A DNA stretch of 61,668 nt from Mammaliicoccus fleurettii (lineage in GTDB: Bacteria > Bacillota > Bacilli > Staphylococcales > Staphylococcaceae), in NCBI RefSeq assembly GCF_003970575.1, contig NZ_RXWZ01000043.1:1-61668 (forward strand), in the 5' to 3' direction. Made by a program: the position numbers and the translations under genes. Below, one piece after another: positions 60,678 through 61,668 of the stretch. The stretch's first letter is position 1; every line of letters starts with the position of its first letter. Under the pieces are notes generated by a model, which worked only from the letters and a program-made list of their open reading frames with translations, was not told the DNA's origin and made no database searches.

Positions 60678-61475
60678 CTAATTTTTTGAAACTTTATAAC
60701 CATTAGGTCTAAAGTTGAAACTAGAAAGTATTTCATTTGCCTCGTAAACTTTTAGTTCACCAGTTTTGTTTACTTTATCAAAATTAAAAATTCTGTATAA
60801 AAAAACTTCATCTTGATATATTTTAAAAAAGTTAAGTTCATTTTCTGACATGTAAAAAGGAGTTTCTTCATTACCTGTTGTAGTTTTTACCTCTATAAAA
60901 ATTGGTTTTCCATTTTCATCAATAGAAGCGATATCATAACCAGTACCATCACCTTCATCTTGAGAAGTGTGAGCAACCATTTCTGATAATCCAAGTTTTT
61001 CCGCTTTTTCAAGTTCCAAAGAAATCACAAATTGTTCACCTAGAAGTCCAAGTTCGCTATTTTTAGTGTGGATATCTTCAAAATTAACTTTTCTACCAAT
61101 GAAATTTTCACCTTTTATACGTCGCTGTTCTAGTTGATCACTGCTTAGTGGAGTACTTGGCTTACTATCTGTACCTACTATTGCAAGCGTGTATTTATAC
61201 TTATCTTTGTTTTTAGTGTCATCCATACTTAATATAACACCTTCTGGAAAAGCAATATCTCCGGTCTTTAATTGTTCTCTTTTATGAAGTGCAAGATTCC
61301 GAATTGTTTGAGTATATGTAGTGTCATTACGATTAGATATTGGTTCCAAATCAATTCCTGTAGGTGTATATACTTCGTTGATATGTTTAATTACTTCTGC
61401 TGTTGTCAATTCACCATAAATATCCAATAATTTTCTTATTACTCTTGGCACATCTCGTTCATATAATCTATCCAC
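60678..61475 (-). CDS. DUF3883 (PD-(D/E)XK nuclease-fold) protein with N-terminal winged helix-like region
   Basis: The C-terminal half (about 140-250) is a DUF3883 domain with LGLLGEQFV, GTGYDIASI and FIEVKTTTG, that is the E...D...ExK pattern of restriction-endonuclease-like folds (about Glu147, Asp181, Glu195, Lys197). The first 80 residues look helical and may bind DNA. The start is taken as GTG at 61475, eight or nine bases after AGGGG; another GTG at 61484 overlaps that site. AT-rich TATAAT repeats upstream (about 61499-61517) may hold the promoter. Such domains occur in restriction and phage-defence genes. It is directly past the SCC site, so it may be cassette cargo or ordinary chromosome. 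Confidence 0.8.
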   Translation of the reverse strand: MDRLYERDVPRVIRKLLDIYGELTTAEVIKHINEVYTPTGIDLEPISNRNDTTYTQTIRNLALHKREQLKTGDIAFPEGVILSMDDTKNKDKYKYTLAIVGTDSKPSTPLSSDQLEQRRIKGENFIGRKVNFEDIHTKNSELGLLGEQFVISLELEKAEKLGLSEMVAHTSQDEGDGTGYDIASIDENGKPIFIEVKTTTGNEETPFYMSENELNFFKIYQDEVFLYRIFNFDKVNKTGELKVYEANEILSSFNFRPNGYKVSKN

Positions 61476-61668
61476 TACTTTCACCCCTAAATGTTTAATT
61501 ATAATAATTATAACATTGATTGGGGTTTGTAGTTAAATTTGATAATTTGTAATTAGCAAATGGTTTACATTTCTATTATTCCTATTCATGAAACTAACTG
61601 AATATTTTTTATCAAATGAAAAAATATAGAATTCTTTATAAAGATCATATATATTTTCAGTATTCTTT

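Noticed and set aside
60597..61668. A complete SCC element
   Set aside because: Only one attachment site is visible and there is no ccr or mec gene in the 1.07 kb after rlmH. Presence of a cassette cannot be claimed.

Overview
This window is the replication-origin region of a Staphylococcaceae chromosome. It is AT-rich, low-GC Firmicute DNA. The protein sequences (Noc, MnmE, YaaA, DnaB, WalRKHI, RlmH) look staphylococcal, and the gene orders rpmH-rnpA-jag-mnmE-mnmG-rsmG-noc, dnaA-dnaN, recF-gyrB-gyrA-nnrD and serS-azlCD-metX-DUF2232-gdpP-rplI-dnaB-purA-tRNA-walRKHIJ-rlmH fit that family. Two traits differ from the Staphylococcus aureus layout as I recall it: the rpsR-ssb-rpsF-ychF-parB block still lies next to noc (the ancestral Bacillus-like order), and there is a HutP-controlled hut operon. 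A member of the sciuri group (Mammaliicoccus) or a near relative is my best guess; the species is not proven.

Layout. 1-0.55 kb: a small gene of unknown function between two copies of the rpsR 3'-end/terminator sequence, probably an old integration scar. 0.57-5.15 kb (minus): rpsR-ssb-rpsF with an S6:S18-type leader, then parB-mscS-DUF951-ychF; a near-consensus parS sits just upstream of parB and there is no parA/soj. 5.2-12.2 kb (plus): a methionine T-box and metI-metC-metF-metE. 12.2-13.7 kb (minus): cstA with a perfect-consensus CcpA site on its promoter. 13.8-20.2 kb (minus): noc, rsmG, mnmG, mnmE, jag, rnpA, rpmH. 20.2-22.3 kb: bipartite oriC around dnaA, with a DnaA-trio/AT-rich unwinding element before dnaN. 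23.4-27.3 kb: a five-gene block (XRE regulator, ABC-2 transporter pair, DsbA-like and DsbB-like thiol oxidoreductases) between dnaN and yaaA. 27.4-33.4 kb: yaaA-recF-gyrB-gyrA. 33.4-34.2 kb (minus): nnrD. 34.3-40.7 kb: hutP, a HutP-type NAG site plus terminator, hutH, a YjiH-family membrane protein, hutU and hutI. 40.7-42.3 kb: T-box and serS. 42.4-42.9 kb: yceI. 43.0-43.5 kb: four tandem copies of a palindromic element of about 124 bp. 43.7-52.4 kb: azlCD, a SAM riboswitch with metX, a DUF2232 gene, gdpP, rplI, dnaB and purA. 52.5-52.8 kb: eight 41-bp tandem repeats. Then yitT (minus), tRNA-Glu and tRNA-Asp, walRKHIJ, a DnaA-box cluster, and rlmH with the SCC attachment site at its 3' end. 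Beyond it lies a DUF3883 nuclease-fold gene (minus).

How it works together. The window joins initiation and its control (DnaA, DnaN, oriC, an off-origin DnaA-box cluster, DnaB), origin segregation and nucleoid occlusion (ParB/parS, Noc), topology (GyrAB), tRNA modification (MnmEG), cell-wall homeostasis (WalRK) and c-di-AMP turnover (GdpP). The metabolic parts are methionine synthesis, sensed both by uncharged tRNA (T-box, metICFE) and by SAM (S-box, metX), and histidine breakdown under carbon (cre) and histidine (HutP) control. The least ordinary parts are the dnaN-yaaA insertion, the two repeat arrays, the rpsR 3'-end scar, the HutP RNA element and the rlmH promoter region.
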